Position numbers and translations under genes: made by a program. DNA of 64,000 nucleotides from JAJFUG01 sp964473155 (lineage in GTDB: Bacteria; Gemmatimonadota; Glassbacteria; GWA2-58-10): NCBI GenBank assembly GCA_964473155.1, contig CAYYNT010000003.1, positions 86,577-150,576 on the forward strand, read 5' to 3'. This document shows positions 52,065-60,501 of this stretch, piece after piece. The first letter of the stretch is position 1. Every line of letters starts with the position of its first letter. The notes below the pieces were generated by a model. That model ran no database searches. It saw nothing but the letters and a program-made list of their open reading frames with translations, and was not told the origin of the DNA.

Positions 52065-52937
52065 TCAGTCCGAGGCTTCGATAAGCATGCTGAGGTTCAG
52101 GATTCCCGAGGAGTGGGTCAGGGCGCCGACAGAAATAAAATCCACTCCCGTCGCGGCGATCGACGCCACCGTGCGCAGATTGACATCCCCGCTCGCCTCA
52201 ATTTCCGGCGTCGGCCCCACGCAGTGGTTACGGATAATATCCACCGCAGTTTTCATCTGTTCCACTGTCATGTTGTCAAGCATTATCCGGTCAACTCCGG
52301 CGCGCGCCGCCTCGTGAACCTCGTCAAGGGTCCGGGTTTCCACCTCTATACTGAGCCCCAGCGTATTCCTTTTTTTAACGACTTCAACAGCCTTTGTAAT
52401 TCCCCCCGCCGCGGCTATATGGTTCTCCTTGAGCAAGACATAGTCAAACAGCCCGATCCGGTGATTTGAACCTCCGCCAACACGGACCGCGTATTTTTCG
52501 AGCTCGCGGAAACCCGGCGTGGTCTTGCGCGTATCCAGTATACGGACTCCCGTACCCTCGACCTTATCCATGAAGCTCCTTGTCATGGTGGCCACACCCG
52601 ACAGCCGCTGAATGAAATTCAGCAGCGTGCGCTCGACTTTAAGCAACGCCTGGCTCTGCCCCTCAAGCTGGGCTATCACCTGCCCGGCGGCCACGTTTGC
52701 CCCGTCTTCAAGCATAGAAATCAGCACCGGTGGCGGATCGATCAGATCGAGAAGATATCTGGCCACGGGAATACCGGCCAGCACTCCTCCGGCGCGGGCG
52801 ATTATCTTGGCTGAACTGCACTGTTCCGGAGGAACCGACCAGAGGGAGGAATAATCCCCGCTGCCGACATCCTCCTCCAATGCGTCGTGAATCAGACGGC
52901 GCGTGCGCTCACTGAAAATCCAATCTTTCTGGTTCAA
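52065..52937 (-). CDS. nadC: Nicotinate-nucleotide pyrophosphorylase (carboxylating)
   Basis: 290 aa from TTG 52937 (GGAG 5 nt upstream). Quinolinate plus PRPP gives nicotinate mononucleotide, in de novo NAD synthesis. Visible: ALEEDVGSGDYSS, ERTLLNFIQRLSGVAT, DTRKTTPGFRELEKYAVRVGGGSNHR, KENHI, VEVETRTLDE-like text (SIEVETRTLDEV), MLDNMT and EASGDVNL. Intact. nadA and nadB are not in the window. Confidence 0.95.
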   Translation of the reverse strand: MNQKDWIFSERTRRLIHDALEEDVGSGDYSSLWSVPPEQCSSAKIIARAGGVLAGIPVARYLLDLIDPPPVLISMLEDGANVAAGQVIAQLEGQSQALLKVERTLLNFIQRLSGVATMTRSFMDKVEGTGVRILDTRKTTPGFRELEKYAVRVGGGSNHRIGLFDYVLLKENHIAAAGGITKAVEVVKKRNTLGLSIEVETRTLDEVHEAARAGVDRIMLDNMTVEQMKTAVDIIRNHCVGPTPEIEASGDVNLRTVASIAATGVDFISVGALTHSSGILNLSMLIEASD

Positions 52938-52970
52938 TCTTTCTCCCTGGTCTCAGTCGACTGACTGACG

Positions 52971-54125
52971 CTATCTGTCCTGCCTGAGAATCTTCCGGTA
53001 AAACTCCTCATAACGCCGGGTGATTTTCTCTATCTCGTATTTTTCAAGAACCCGCTCTCTCGCCCTCCGGCTGAACCTGGCGTACAGCTCCCTGTCGGTC
53101 AGGAGTCGAAGACAATTGGCCGCCATTTCTTCAACATCTCCTATTTCCGAAAGAAATCCGCTCTCGCCGTGCAAAACAACTTCTTCCGGTCCGCCGCAAC
53201 GGGTGGAGACAGCAGGCACCCCCATCGACATGGACTCCAGGATCACCAGGCCAAAACTCTCAGTAGCGCTGGGCTGAAGAACCAGGTCGGCGCAGTTGAG
53301 AAGGTTTGCGATAGAATCCTGCGCCCCCAGGAAAAGGCAGCGCTCGCTGACTCCAAGTTCATGCGCCATGCGGGAAGCAGTCGCAGTCTCAGGGCCGTCT
53401 CCAACCAGCACCAGCCGGCATTTGAGCTTATCATTCACCCTGGCGAATACGCGGACTACATCACCAAGACGCTTTACCGGCCGCATGTTGGAGATATGCA
53501 TGATGACTTTTTCATCACATTGCGCCAGATACTTGCGACATTTTCCATTATCCTTGCAGGGTGAGAACTCTTTTGTGTTTACGAAATTCGGAATCACTTC
53601 TATCGGATTGACAATCCCGAAAAAGTCCAGAGTCTGGCTCTTCAGGTGTTCACTCACTGCGGTGACGCCATCCGAGCGCTCGATTGAAAAGCGGGTTATT
53701 TCCTTAAACGAGGCGTCCTGGCCCACCAGAGTTATATCCGTGCCGTGCAGGGTGGTAATCACTTTTATGTCCCGCTCGTTTTCAAGCATCTGCTTGGCAA
53801 TCCAGGCGCTCGTTGCGTGCGGTATCGCATAGTGCACGTGCAGGAGGTCCAGTCCGGTTTCGCGGACCACCTCGTGCATCTTCACCGCCAGGTTCAGGGT
53901 GTAGGGCTGATGCTCGAAAAGCGGGTAGTTCGAAACCTGCACCTCGTGAAAATAAACATTGCTTATAAAGCCCTTCAGACGGTACGGAAGGGCATAGGTT
54001 ATGAAATGTATCTCGTGGCCGTGACGGGCGAGCTGCTTGCCCAGTTCGGTCGCCAGGACCCCGCTGCCGCCGTAGGTCGGATAACAGGTGATTCCTATCT
54101 TGAGCGGTCTTTCATTTTCATTCAT
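52971..54125 (-). CDS. bshA: N-acetyl-alpha-D-glucosaminyl L-malate synthase (bacillithiol)
   Basis: 384 aa from ATG 54125 (GGAGG 9 nt upstream), whose ATGA overlaps the miaA stop by 4 bp. GT4 enzyme joining GlcNAc (from UDP-GlcNAc) to L-malate, the first step of bacillithiol. BshA-type N-terminus ITCYPTYGGSGVLATELG, plus LHVHYAIPHA, LHGTDITLVG, VGDGPE and the E-x7-E motif in ATESFGLVILESM. BshB and BshC are not in the window. In Bacillus subtilis bshA also lies near birA and CoA-pathway genes, as here. Confidence 0.9.
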   Translation of the reverse strand: MNENERPLKIGITCYPTYGGSGVLATELGKQLARHGHEIHFITYALPYRLKGFISNVYFHEVQVSNYPLFEHQPYTLNLAVKMHEVVRETGLDLLHVHYAIPHATSAWIAKQMLENERDIKVITTLHGTDITLVGQDASFKEITRFSIERSDGVTAVSEHLKSQTLDFFGIVNPIEVIPNFVNTKEFSPCKDNGKCRKYLAQCDEKVIMHISNMRPVKRLGDVVRVFARVNDKLKCRLVLVGDGPETATASRMAHELGVSERCLFLGAQDSIANLLNCADLVLQPSATESFGLVILESMSMGVPAVSTRCGGPEEVVLHGESGFLSEIGDVEEMAANCLRLLTDRELYARFSRRARERVLEKYEIEKITRRYEEFYRKILRQDR

Positions 54126-55075
54126 CTGCAATCTCCTCCACCGGCTGCCACATGCTTTCGCCAGAGTTCAGCCACCGATCCCGACATTCCCTTTCCGTCC
54201 TCAAGCCTCAGCGCGTCATGCAGACGGCGGAACCAGGTGCGCTGACGTCGCGCATATTGCCAGGTGTGGCCAATTATCGCCTCGCGGACACATTCAAGAC
54301 TCGATTTTCCACGCGCCAGGGCCAGCATCTCGGTATATCCCAGGCTCTGGAACCCGGGGGCTTCATCCGGCACGCCGTGGCGCAACAATCCCTGGACCTC
54401 CTCCAGCCATCCGCCTTCCAGCATTCGCTGAACCCTGAGCGCTATCCGTTCACGAAGGATTTCGCTCCGCGGTTCGAGAAGCACGTATACAGGACTGAAA
54501 ATACTGCTTTCCGCAGGCTGGCCGGCCAGAATGGCGGTCATGGTTCTGCCGGTCAGAAGATATAATTCCAGGGCGCGGCAAACCCGCTGAAAGTTGTTGG
54601 GATGAATTCTCGCCGCGCTTTCCGGGTCCACCCGCAAAAGCTCGGCATGCAGGGCCGCACATCCTTCGAGTTCCGCGCGCTTTTTCAATTCAACGCGCAG
54701 AGATGCCTTGCGCTCCTCGTCCAGGCTTTCAGGTTCTTCAAACATAGGCTTGAACAGCGCCGAAATATAGAATCCTGTCCCGCCACAGACAATCGGGACC
54801 CGGCCCTGCCCGTATAGCTGTTTGACCAGCGCCGCAGCCTCGCGCGAGAACCGCCCTGCGCTGTATTTTTCTGCCGGCTCGACCCTGTCGATCAGATGGT
54901 GCCGCGCGCGGGCCAACTCGTCCGGCGTGGGTTTGGCCGTCCCGATATCAAGCCCCCTGTAAACCTGGCGTGAATCGGCTGAGACGATCTCCCCGCCCAG
55001 TAATTCCGCCAACTCGACTGCCAGTGCGGTTTTCCCGGAAGCGGTCGGGCCGGCCAGCACGAGCACGGGGATCAA
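54122..55075 (-). CDS. miaA: tRNA dimethylallyltransferase
   Basis: 317 aa. Adds a dimethylallyl group to N6 of A37 in tRNAs that read UNN codons. P-loop LAGPTASGKTALA, SADSRQVYRGLDIGTAKP, DRVEPAEKYSAG, CGGTGFYISAL and the C-terminal YARRQRTWFRR are all present. ATG 55075 overlaps the mutL stop by 4 bp and its stop overlaps bshA, so three genes are coupled. MiaB, which acts next on the same base, is encoded at 60502. Confidence 0.95.
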   Translation of the reverse strand: MIPVLVLAGPTASGKTALAVELAELLGGEIVSADSRQVYRGLDIGTAKPTPDELARARHHLIDRVEPAEKYSAGRFSREAAALVKQLYGQGRVPIVCGGTGFYISALFKPMFEEPESLDEERKASLRVELKKRAELEGCAALHAELLRVDPESAARIHPNNFQRVCRALELYLLTGRTMTAILAGQPAESSIFSPVYVLLEPRSEILRERIALRVQRMLEGGWLEEVQGLLRHGVPDEAPGFQSLGYTEMLALARGKSSLECVREAIIGHTWQYARRQRTWFRRLHDALRLEDGKGMSGSVAELWRKHVAAGGGDCR

Positions 55076-56889
55076 TTTCTTCCGAACCTCCTGTCCACTT
55101 CCTCCAGAGAAAGATGGACCATCGTGTTGCGCCCATGCACGTCCGCATATGGCAGTTCGGTGGCGAAAAGCTGGTCCACCAGCTCGTTCATTTCGCGCTC
55201 ATCGAGACGCCTCCCGCTCTTGATCGCTGCATGGCAGGCCAGCGAGCGCGCCAGGCGCTGGTGGCGGGTGCCGGTGGAACCCTGCCCGTCGCGCACCAGG
55301 TCTCGCATTATCTCGCGGAAATAGCTTTCTGCGTTGCCCAGCCCGCTCAAGGCCGGGACAGAACGTATCACCACGCTGCGAGTTCCGAAATCCTCGATCT
55401 CGAATCCCGCCTGTTCCAGCAGAGCGGTGAAATCGAGAGCCGCCGCGTGCTCCTCAGGTGAAAGATCGAGAGTAAACGGGAACAGCAGACGCTGACGGTT
55501 CATGCCGCCACGGGTCATGCCGGCCAGAATCTGTTCATAAAGGATTCTCTCGTGCGCCGCATGTTGATCGATTATCATGCAGCCGTCTTTGGTCTCCACC
55601 AGGATATAACGGTCGTGGAGCTGCCATATCTCCGGCAGAATAGTCTCCTGCGAGGAATGAATTACCGGAGCGGCGCTCTCTTTTTCTCCCGCCTGTCCTG
55701 GCGCCGATGTTCCGCCGGAATTGACCGACAGAGCCACCGGCTTTTCAATGGACGGGGCCAGCGGCATGAGAAACGAGGTCTGAAAAGAGCCCGCACCGCG
55801 GGCGCGGACACTCTCGGCCACGCGCCGCGGCAATTGGCCTTTTCCCGCCGTTTGGGATACGCTTACAGAAGATTTTTCGCCGTACTCTGGTATTGCACCC
55901 TGACGGCGCAACCCCTCCTCGACCGTTTTGTGCAACAGAGCGAATACATAGCCCTCGTCCCGGAAACGCACCTCGAGTTTTGACGGGTGGACATTCACAT
56001 CCACTTCCGAGGGGTCGATAGTTATAAACAGGAAAAAGGACGGCTGGCCGGAGGACGGAATGGTGCTCTGATAGCCCTGTCGCACCGCGTGCGCCAGAGA
56101 ACGGTTTATAAAGGGTCTCCGGTTCACGAAAATGTATTGTTCCGGCCGTGAATCGGCAACCGCATCGGGGGCCTGGATTAAACCGCTGACAGACGTTTCG
56201 CCGCGCTCCAGCATCACGGGAATCATCTTGCCCAGACGTTTCGGTCCGAAAAGCGCCTCAACCCTTTCGGCCAGCGACTCCGCGGATGGAATGGAGAAAA
56301 GCTCGCGCCCCTCATGGCTAAGGCTGAACGCCGTCTCGATCTGGGCCACCGCGACCTGGGTCGCCACCCGCAGAATATGGCGCAGTTCGGTCTGCTCTGA
56401 TTTCAGGAATTTACGGCGCGCCGGAACGTTATAAAAAAGGTTCCGCACCACGGCTGTCGTTCCGGCCGGGCGGGCAGTATCCGAGACTTCAAGCGTCTTG
56501 CCGCCTTCAATCACCACCAGCGTCCCCACCGGATTATCGCAAGTGGCCGTTTCCAGCTCGAAGCGGCTGACAGAGGCGATACTGGGCAGGGCCTCGCCCC
56601 GGAAACCAAGAGTGGCGATATGCATCAGGTCGGCAGCCGAACGTATCTTGCTGGTGGCATGACGGCAGAAGGCCAGCTCGGCATCCTGACGGTTCATCCC
56701 GGTCCCGTCATCGCTTATACGGATAAGACGGTTGCCGCTGGCCTCCAGTTCCAGGCTTATACGCCGCGCACCGGCATCCAGCGCGTTTTCAAGAAGCTCC
56801 TTCACCACCGAGGCCGGGCGTTCGATCACCTCGCCCGCCGCGATCAGGTTCTTCGTACTCTCATCCAGCAGGACTATTCCGCTTTTCAT
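55072..56889 (-). CDS. mutL: DNA mismatch repair protein MutL, endonuclease type
   Basis: 605 aa. N-terminal GHKL ATPase: AAGEVIERPASVVKELLENA, DDGTGM, RHATSKI, TLGFRGEALPSI, and DVNVHPSKLEVRF in the transducer. After a Pro/Ser-rich linker (about 335-420), the C-terminal domain carries the metal-binding endonuclease motif DQHAAHERILYE (441-452) and ACHAAIKSG. The usual CPHGRP is DVHGRN (583-588): the zinc-binding cysteine is Asp. No mutS in the window. First gene of the mutL-miaA-bshA-nadC-birA-GH38-coaX run. Confidence 0.94.
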   Translation of the reverse strand: MKSGIVLLDESTKNLIAAGEVIERPASVVKELLENALDAGARRISLELEASGNRLIRISDDGTGMNRQDAELAFCRHATSKIRSAADLMHIATLGFRGEALPSIASVSRFELETATCDNPVGTLVVIEGGKTLEVSDTARPAGTTAVVRNLFYNVPARRKFLKSEQTELRHILRVATQVAVAQIETAFSLSHEGRELFSIPSAESLAERVEALFGPKRLGKMIPVMLERGETSVSGLIQAPDAVADSRPEQYIFVNRRPFINRSLAHAVRQGYQSTIPSSGQPSFFLFITIDPSEVDVNVHPSKLEVRFRDEGYVFALLHKTVEEGLRRQGAIPEYGEKSSVSVSQTAGKGQLPRRVAESVRARGAGSFQTSFLMPLAPSIEKPVALSVNSGGTSAPGQAGEKESAAPVIHSSQETILPEIWQLHDRYILVETKDGCMIIDQHAAHERILYEQILAGMTRGGMNRQRLLFPFTLDLSPEEHAAALDFTALLEQAGFEIEDFGTRSVVIRSVPALSGLGNAESYFREIMRDLVRDGQGSTGTRHQRLARSLACHAAIKSGRRLDEREMNELVDQLFATELPYADVHGRNTMVHLSLEEVDRRFGRN

Positions 56890-56926
56890 TTATCCTCTTT
56901 GCAACAGAGTTTTATCAAATCATTAA

Positions 56927-56975
56927 AATATATATATTCCGTGTACGGACTGACAATTAAAAATTCTGTCAGTCC
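56927..56975 (-). promoter_or_regulatory. Candidate mutL promoter with 9-bp inverted repeat
   Basis: Minus strand -35 TTGTCA (56951-56956), 18-nt spacer, -10 TATATT (56927-56932). A perfect repeat GGACTGACA/TGTCAGTCC (56947-56955 and 56967-56975) overlaps the -35. Confidence 0.45.
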
Positions 56976-57015
56976 TGATAACGCCGCGCGATATGTCCTG
57001 ATAAGGTTTTCAGGC

Positions 57016-57044
57016 TTGACAAAAAGCCGTTTAAAAAATACAAT
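57016..57044 (+). promoter_or_regulatory. Sigma70-type promoter of the HD-GYP gene
   Basis: -35 TTGACA (57016-57021), 17-nt spacer, -10 TACAAT (57039-57044); 40 nt upstream of the ATG at 57085. Confidence 0.75.
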
Positions 57045-57084
57045 TAGCATCATTTGTCTCTGAATCCGCTGCCCGGAGAACCGG

Positions 57085-58167
57085 ATGAAGCTCATTTCGC
57101 TGGATTCACTCGAACCCGGCAAGTCGCTCGGACGCCCGATATACAACGAGAAAGGCACGCTGCTGCTTGGGGCCGGAGTGGCGGTTTCGTCCCGCTATAT
57201 ACGCCGTCTCAAGGAGATGGGCTACACCTCGGTCTACATCCATGAAAAGGGCTACGAGGACATAGAGGTAAAGGACGTGATCTCGGATCAGACCCGCCGC
57301 GAGGCCGTGGCTACCATCTCGGAGACGTTTGAGTCGGTGCGCATGAGCGGAGGGGACGACAAGCGGGTCTCTCTGGACAAGCAGAAAGTGACCGGGGTGG
57401 CGGACAAGATCGTGGATGACCTGGCCTCGGCCAGCGAACAGATCATGGACCTGATCGACCTTAAAAGCTTCGACAATTACACTTTCCTGCACTCGGTAAA
57501 CGTCTCGGTGCTTTCGGTGATGACCGCCTCGCATTCGGGCAAGTTCACCATGCTCGAACTGAGGGACCTGGCCATGGGCGCCCTGCTTTTCGATATCGGC
57601 AAGGCGCATATCCCGCTGGAGGTGGTGCAGAAAAAGGGACGGTTGAGCGCCGAGGAATTCAGGATCATGAAAAAGCACACCCAGATAGGTTTCGAAATCT
57701 TACAGCACAAATCTAATGTCAAACCGCTGGTGGCCAGCGTGGCCCTTCAGCACCAGGAATATTTCAACGGCGCCGGTTACCCGAACGGACTGATTGGCGA
57801 GCAGATACACATGTTCAGCCGCCTGACCTCCCTGGCGGATGTCTACGACAGCCTGACCTCCGACCGCTGTTACAAGCGCCGCCTGCCGCCGCATGTCGGC
57901 CTGGATTACCTTCAGCTGGGCAGCGGCACCCATTTCGACCCGAACTGCCTCAAGGAATTTGTCAAGAGCGTGGCCCGTTTCCCGGCGGCCAGCACGGTGG
58001 TGCTCAACACCGGCGAAACCGGCGTGGTGGTGCAGAACCACGCGGACAACCTCGACCGTCCGCTGATCCGGATACTGACCACGCCTGACGGCAAGCCGGT
58101 GGACAAGCCCTTCGAACGGGACCTGGCCAAGGAACGCGAGTTCAGCATCCAGGACATCCGGGTCTGA
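57085..58167 (+). CDS. HD-GYP domain protein with degenerate active site
   Basis: 360 aa, GGAG 6 nt before the ATG. Residues 1-70 form a DUF3391-like N-terminal domain; about 115-290 is HD-GYP: FLHSVNVS (H136), LLFDIGKAHIP (169-177), KKHTQIG (H198), LQHQEYFNGAGYPNG (221-235) and SLADVYDSL (D252). HD-GYP enzymes hydrolyse c-di-GMP with two or three metals. Here the HD pair is FD (F169) and the HHE is HQE (Q224), so two metal ligands are lost while GYP stays. It may bind rather than cut c-di-GMP. Single-gene transcript. Confidence 0.88.
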   Translation: MKLISLDSLEPGKSLGRPIYNEKGTLLLGAGVAVSSRYIRRLKEMGYTSVYIHEKGYEDIEVKDVISDQTRREAVATISETFESVRMSGGDDKRVSLDKQKVTGVADKIVDDLASASEQIMDLIDLKSFDNYTFLHSVNVSVLSVMTASHSGKFTMLELRDLAMGALLFDIGKAHIPLEVVQKKGRLSAEEFRIMKKHTQIGFEILQHKSNVKPLVASVALQHQEYFNGAGYPNGLIGEQIHMFSRLTSLADVYDSLTSDRCYKRRLPPHVGLDYLQLGSGTHFDPNCLKEFVKSVARFPAASTVVLNTGETGVVVQNHADNLDRPLIRILTTPDGKPVDKPFERDLAKEREFSIQDIRV

Positions 58168-58168
58168 C

Positions 58169-60478
58169 TCAAAGCCCGGATACAATCCCTCCGAGCATAC
58201 TTTGCACTTTCATCCTGCCATCAGGTTTGAATTCAATCCGCACCGCGCCTGCGTTCGATGTTTTCAGGATTATATTTTCCGTATCGAGAGCATCTTTCAC
58301 ATTTTCAGGGACAACTGTCAACTCCCGGCCCTTCCCGTTGACAATCCTCCAGGCTCCCTGTTCAAGCATGAGCCTCGCTCCCCTGCAATCCATCCGTAAA
58401 TGGCCTTCAGTCTCCACAACCGCCGGAACTCCATCAAGTCCAAGGCTGTCTCCGGAAGTCAGTTCCACAAGTCTTGCGCCTCTCGACTGCGCATATTTCA
58501 GGAACTGAAAAACAAGGCTGTCGGACGAGGCTGAACGGTGAACGAGCACATTCCTGACCGCAACCCGATCCAGAACGTCCCAGGCCCAGCGTATACGGGA
58601 CGGTTCAACCCCGGACAGATAAAGCCATGAGACTTTGCCGATATGGTTGCGCTCAAGGTACGGGACCGCCACCTCGCGGGCCGTGCTGTAGCCCGCCCTC
58701 ACTCCCCGAACGGGCGATTCAAGAAAGCATTCACCCGAGGGAAAACGCAGCACTGCGGCCCCGGTCCGTCCGAGATCGAGTATGTCCAGACGCAGGCTGC
58801 CGCATAAAGCGGATAACGGTCCGGCCCAGGCCAGGCAGTTTAGCCAGAGAACTGCTATCAGCATAAGGCGGGCTGAGGCTCTGCGATTCCCCAGGAAAAG
58901 ACGGGACACCTGCAGGAGAAGCGCCCAGAACAGGACGGCATCCAGTGGACCGGGGAACGGAACAGACATCCAGGACCATTCAAGACCGGCGAAAAACCGC
59001 GATAGACAAAGCATGCCTTTTATCGACACGGTGCTCAGAAATGCCAGCGCCTGTCCTGCGGGGAGCCAGAACAGGGCCGCCAGGTCGGCCAGAAAGCCAA
59101 GAGTCACCGCCAATCCGGATAATGGAACCATGAGAACATTCGCCGCGAGGCCCGCAGCCGACACTCCGCCGAAATACCACGCCAGTAGCGGCGCGACCGC
59201 AAGCTGTGCGGAAACGCTTGCCAGAAAAGCGCTTACCGGCCAGCGCTTCCACTTGTTCCCGAACCATCTGAACCGTCGAAAAGGTTGCTCAAGAGCCGGT
59301 GTCAGGCAGATAATCCCGGCCACGGCGGCGAACGAAAGCTGGAACCCCGGATCGAAAAGCCAGAGCGGGTTGAAAAACAACAGCAACACGAATGCGGCGG
59401 CAAGAATGTTCAGCGGTCGGACCGGCTGCTGGAGCGGTTGAGCGATCAGGACCAGGGCGCACATGAACACCGCCCTCATCACCGAGGGTCCCGCGCCGCA
59501 CAGAATGGCATACACCATCACACCGGCGAGAGTGGCCAGGGCCTGGACCCAGCCTCGGCCAAAAAACAATGAAAGGACAGAGCTTAAAACCAGAGCGATA
59601 AAACCGACATGCAACCCCGAAACAACCAGCACGTGAACCGTGCCGCTGAGAATGAAATCCTGCCGCACCGGACGGGGGTTCTGCTCGCGCAGGCCAAGAA
59701 GAAGCGCCCCGGCGACTCCCCGTACCACCGGATCGGGATAAAGGCTCCGGTGAATCCAGTTCAGCCTGGAGCGCAGTCTCTGAAACAATGACAAGTTTTG
59801 ATCCGGCAATATTATTATATCATCGATCTCCTCGACACGGGCCAGACCGGCCAGCCCCTGTTCCTGAAGGTATTCGCGGTAGTCGAAAAGGCCGGGATTC
59901 GAAAAGCCCGAGGCGGCCCGCAGCCGGGCCAGCAGACCAATGCGCTCTGCTCCGTTCAGGCGGCTTTCCCATTCGACAGGCGCCTCGACCAGCAACCCGT
60001 AGCCGCCTCTCATCCATCGGCTTTCATCCGGATAGCGGCGCTGTTCCACCTTTAAACGGAAACGGGTACGCTCCTGCCCCAGCCAGGTGTTCTCCACCCG
60101 CCAAGGCGGTCCATCAAGATGGCCGATCAGGGCTGTCTCGCCTGGAGAGAAATCCCAGCCTTTCGTTATTGCGGAATTGCTTTGTTCGTGCAGACGGGAC
60201 AGGACAAAACCGCCGCAGAAAATCAATAAAGCCAGAGAATAAACGTTTAAACGTTCGCGGCGGAAAAACCATCCCGCAATCTGTAGCAGGATCGCAATCA
60301 CTGTCAATGTAACGGCTGCTTCCAGCGTTCCCGGCCATTGAAGGCTTCTCCCGGACAGTATGCCGGCAGCCAGAAGACCGGCCAGCGCAAGCGCAGGGGA
60401 CCTTCGTATAACCGGTCCGTGATCCTTTCCTGCATCGGGATTGTCCGCTTGAAGCTCCGGCCGGTCAGGGAGGCTCAT
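58169..60478 (-). CDS. comEC: ComEC/Rec2-type DNA-uptake channel with degenerate nuclease domain
   Basis: 769 aa. An N-terminal OB-like DUF4131 region (about 95-215) is followed by the competence core (about 235-540, ten helices) with LLLGLREQNPRPVR, FILSGTVHVLVVSGLHVGFI and AGPSVMRAVFM. The C-terminal metallo-beta-lactamase domain (about 562-769) is degenerate: the DVGQGDA start is DLGRTGA and the SHxDxDH ligands are absent (LSGVEPSRIRWAW). ComEC moves single-stranded DNA across the inner membrane. Membrane part looks intact. Stop lies 2 bp from the convergent HD-GYP stop; 23 bp after miaB. Confidence 0.9.
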   Translation of the reverse strand: MSLPDRPELQADNPDAGKDHGPVIRRSPALALAGLLAAGILSGRSLQWPGTLEAAVTLTVIAILLQIAGWFFRRERLNVYSLALLIFCGGFVLSRLHEQSNSAITKGWDFSPGETALIGHLDGPPWRVENTWLGQERTRFRLKVEQRRYPDESRWMRGGYGLLVEAPVEWESRLNGAERIGLLARLRAASGFSNPGLFDYREYLQEQGLAGLARVEEIDDIIILPDQNLSLFQRLRSRLNWIHRSLYPDPVVRGVAGALLLGLREQNPRPVRQDFILSGTVHVLVVSGLHVGFIALVLSSVLSLFFGRGWVQALATLAGVMVYAILCGAGPSVMRAVFMCALVLIAQPLQQPVRPLNILAAAFVLLLFFNPLWLFDPGFQLSFAAVAGIICLTPALEQPFRRFRWFGNKWKRWPVSAFLASVSAQLAVAPLLAWYFGGVSAAGLAANVLMVPLSGLAVTLGFLADLAALFWLPAGQALAFLSTVSIKGMLCLSRFFAGLEWSWMSVPFPGPLDAVLFWALLLQVSRLFLGNRRASARLMLIAVLWLNCLAWAGPLSALCGSLRLDILDLGRTGAAVLRFPSGECFLESPVRGVRAGYSTAREVAVPYLERNHIGKVSWLYLSGVEPSRIRWAWDVLDRVAVRNVLVHRSASSDSLVFQFLKYAQSRGARLVELTSGDSLGLDGVPAVVETEGHLRMDCRGARLMLEQGAWRIVNGKGRELTVVPENVKDALDTENIILKTSNAGAVRIEFKPDGRMKVQSMLGGIVSGL

Positions 60479-60501
60479 TCGCGTAATCCGTAGAAGGACT
60501 G

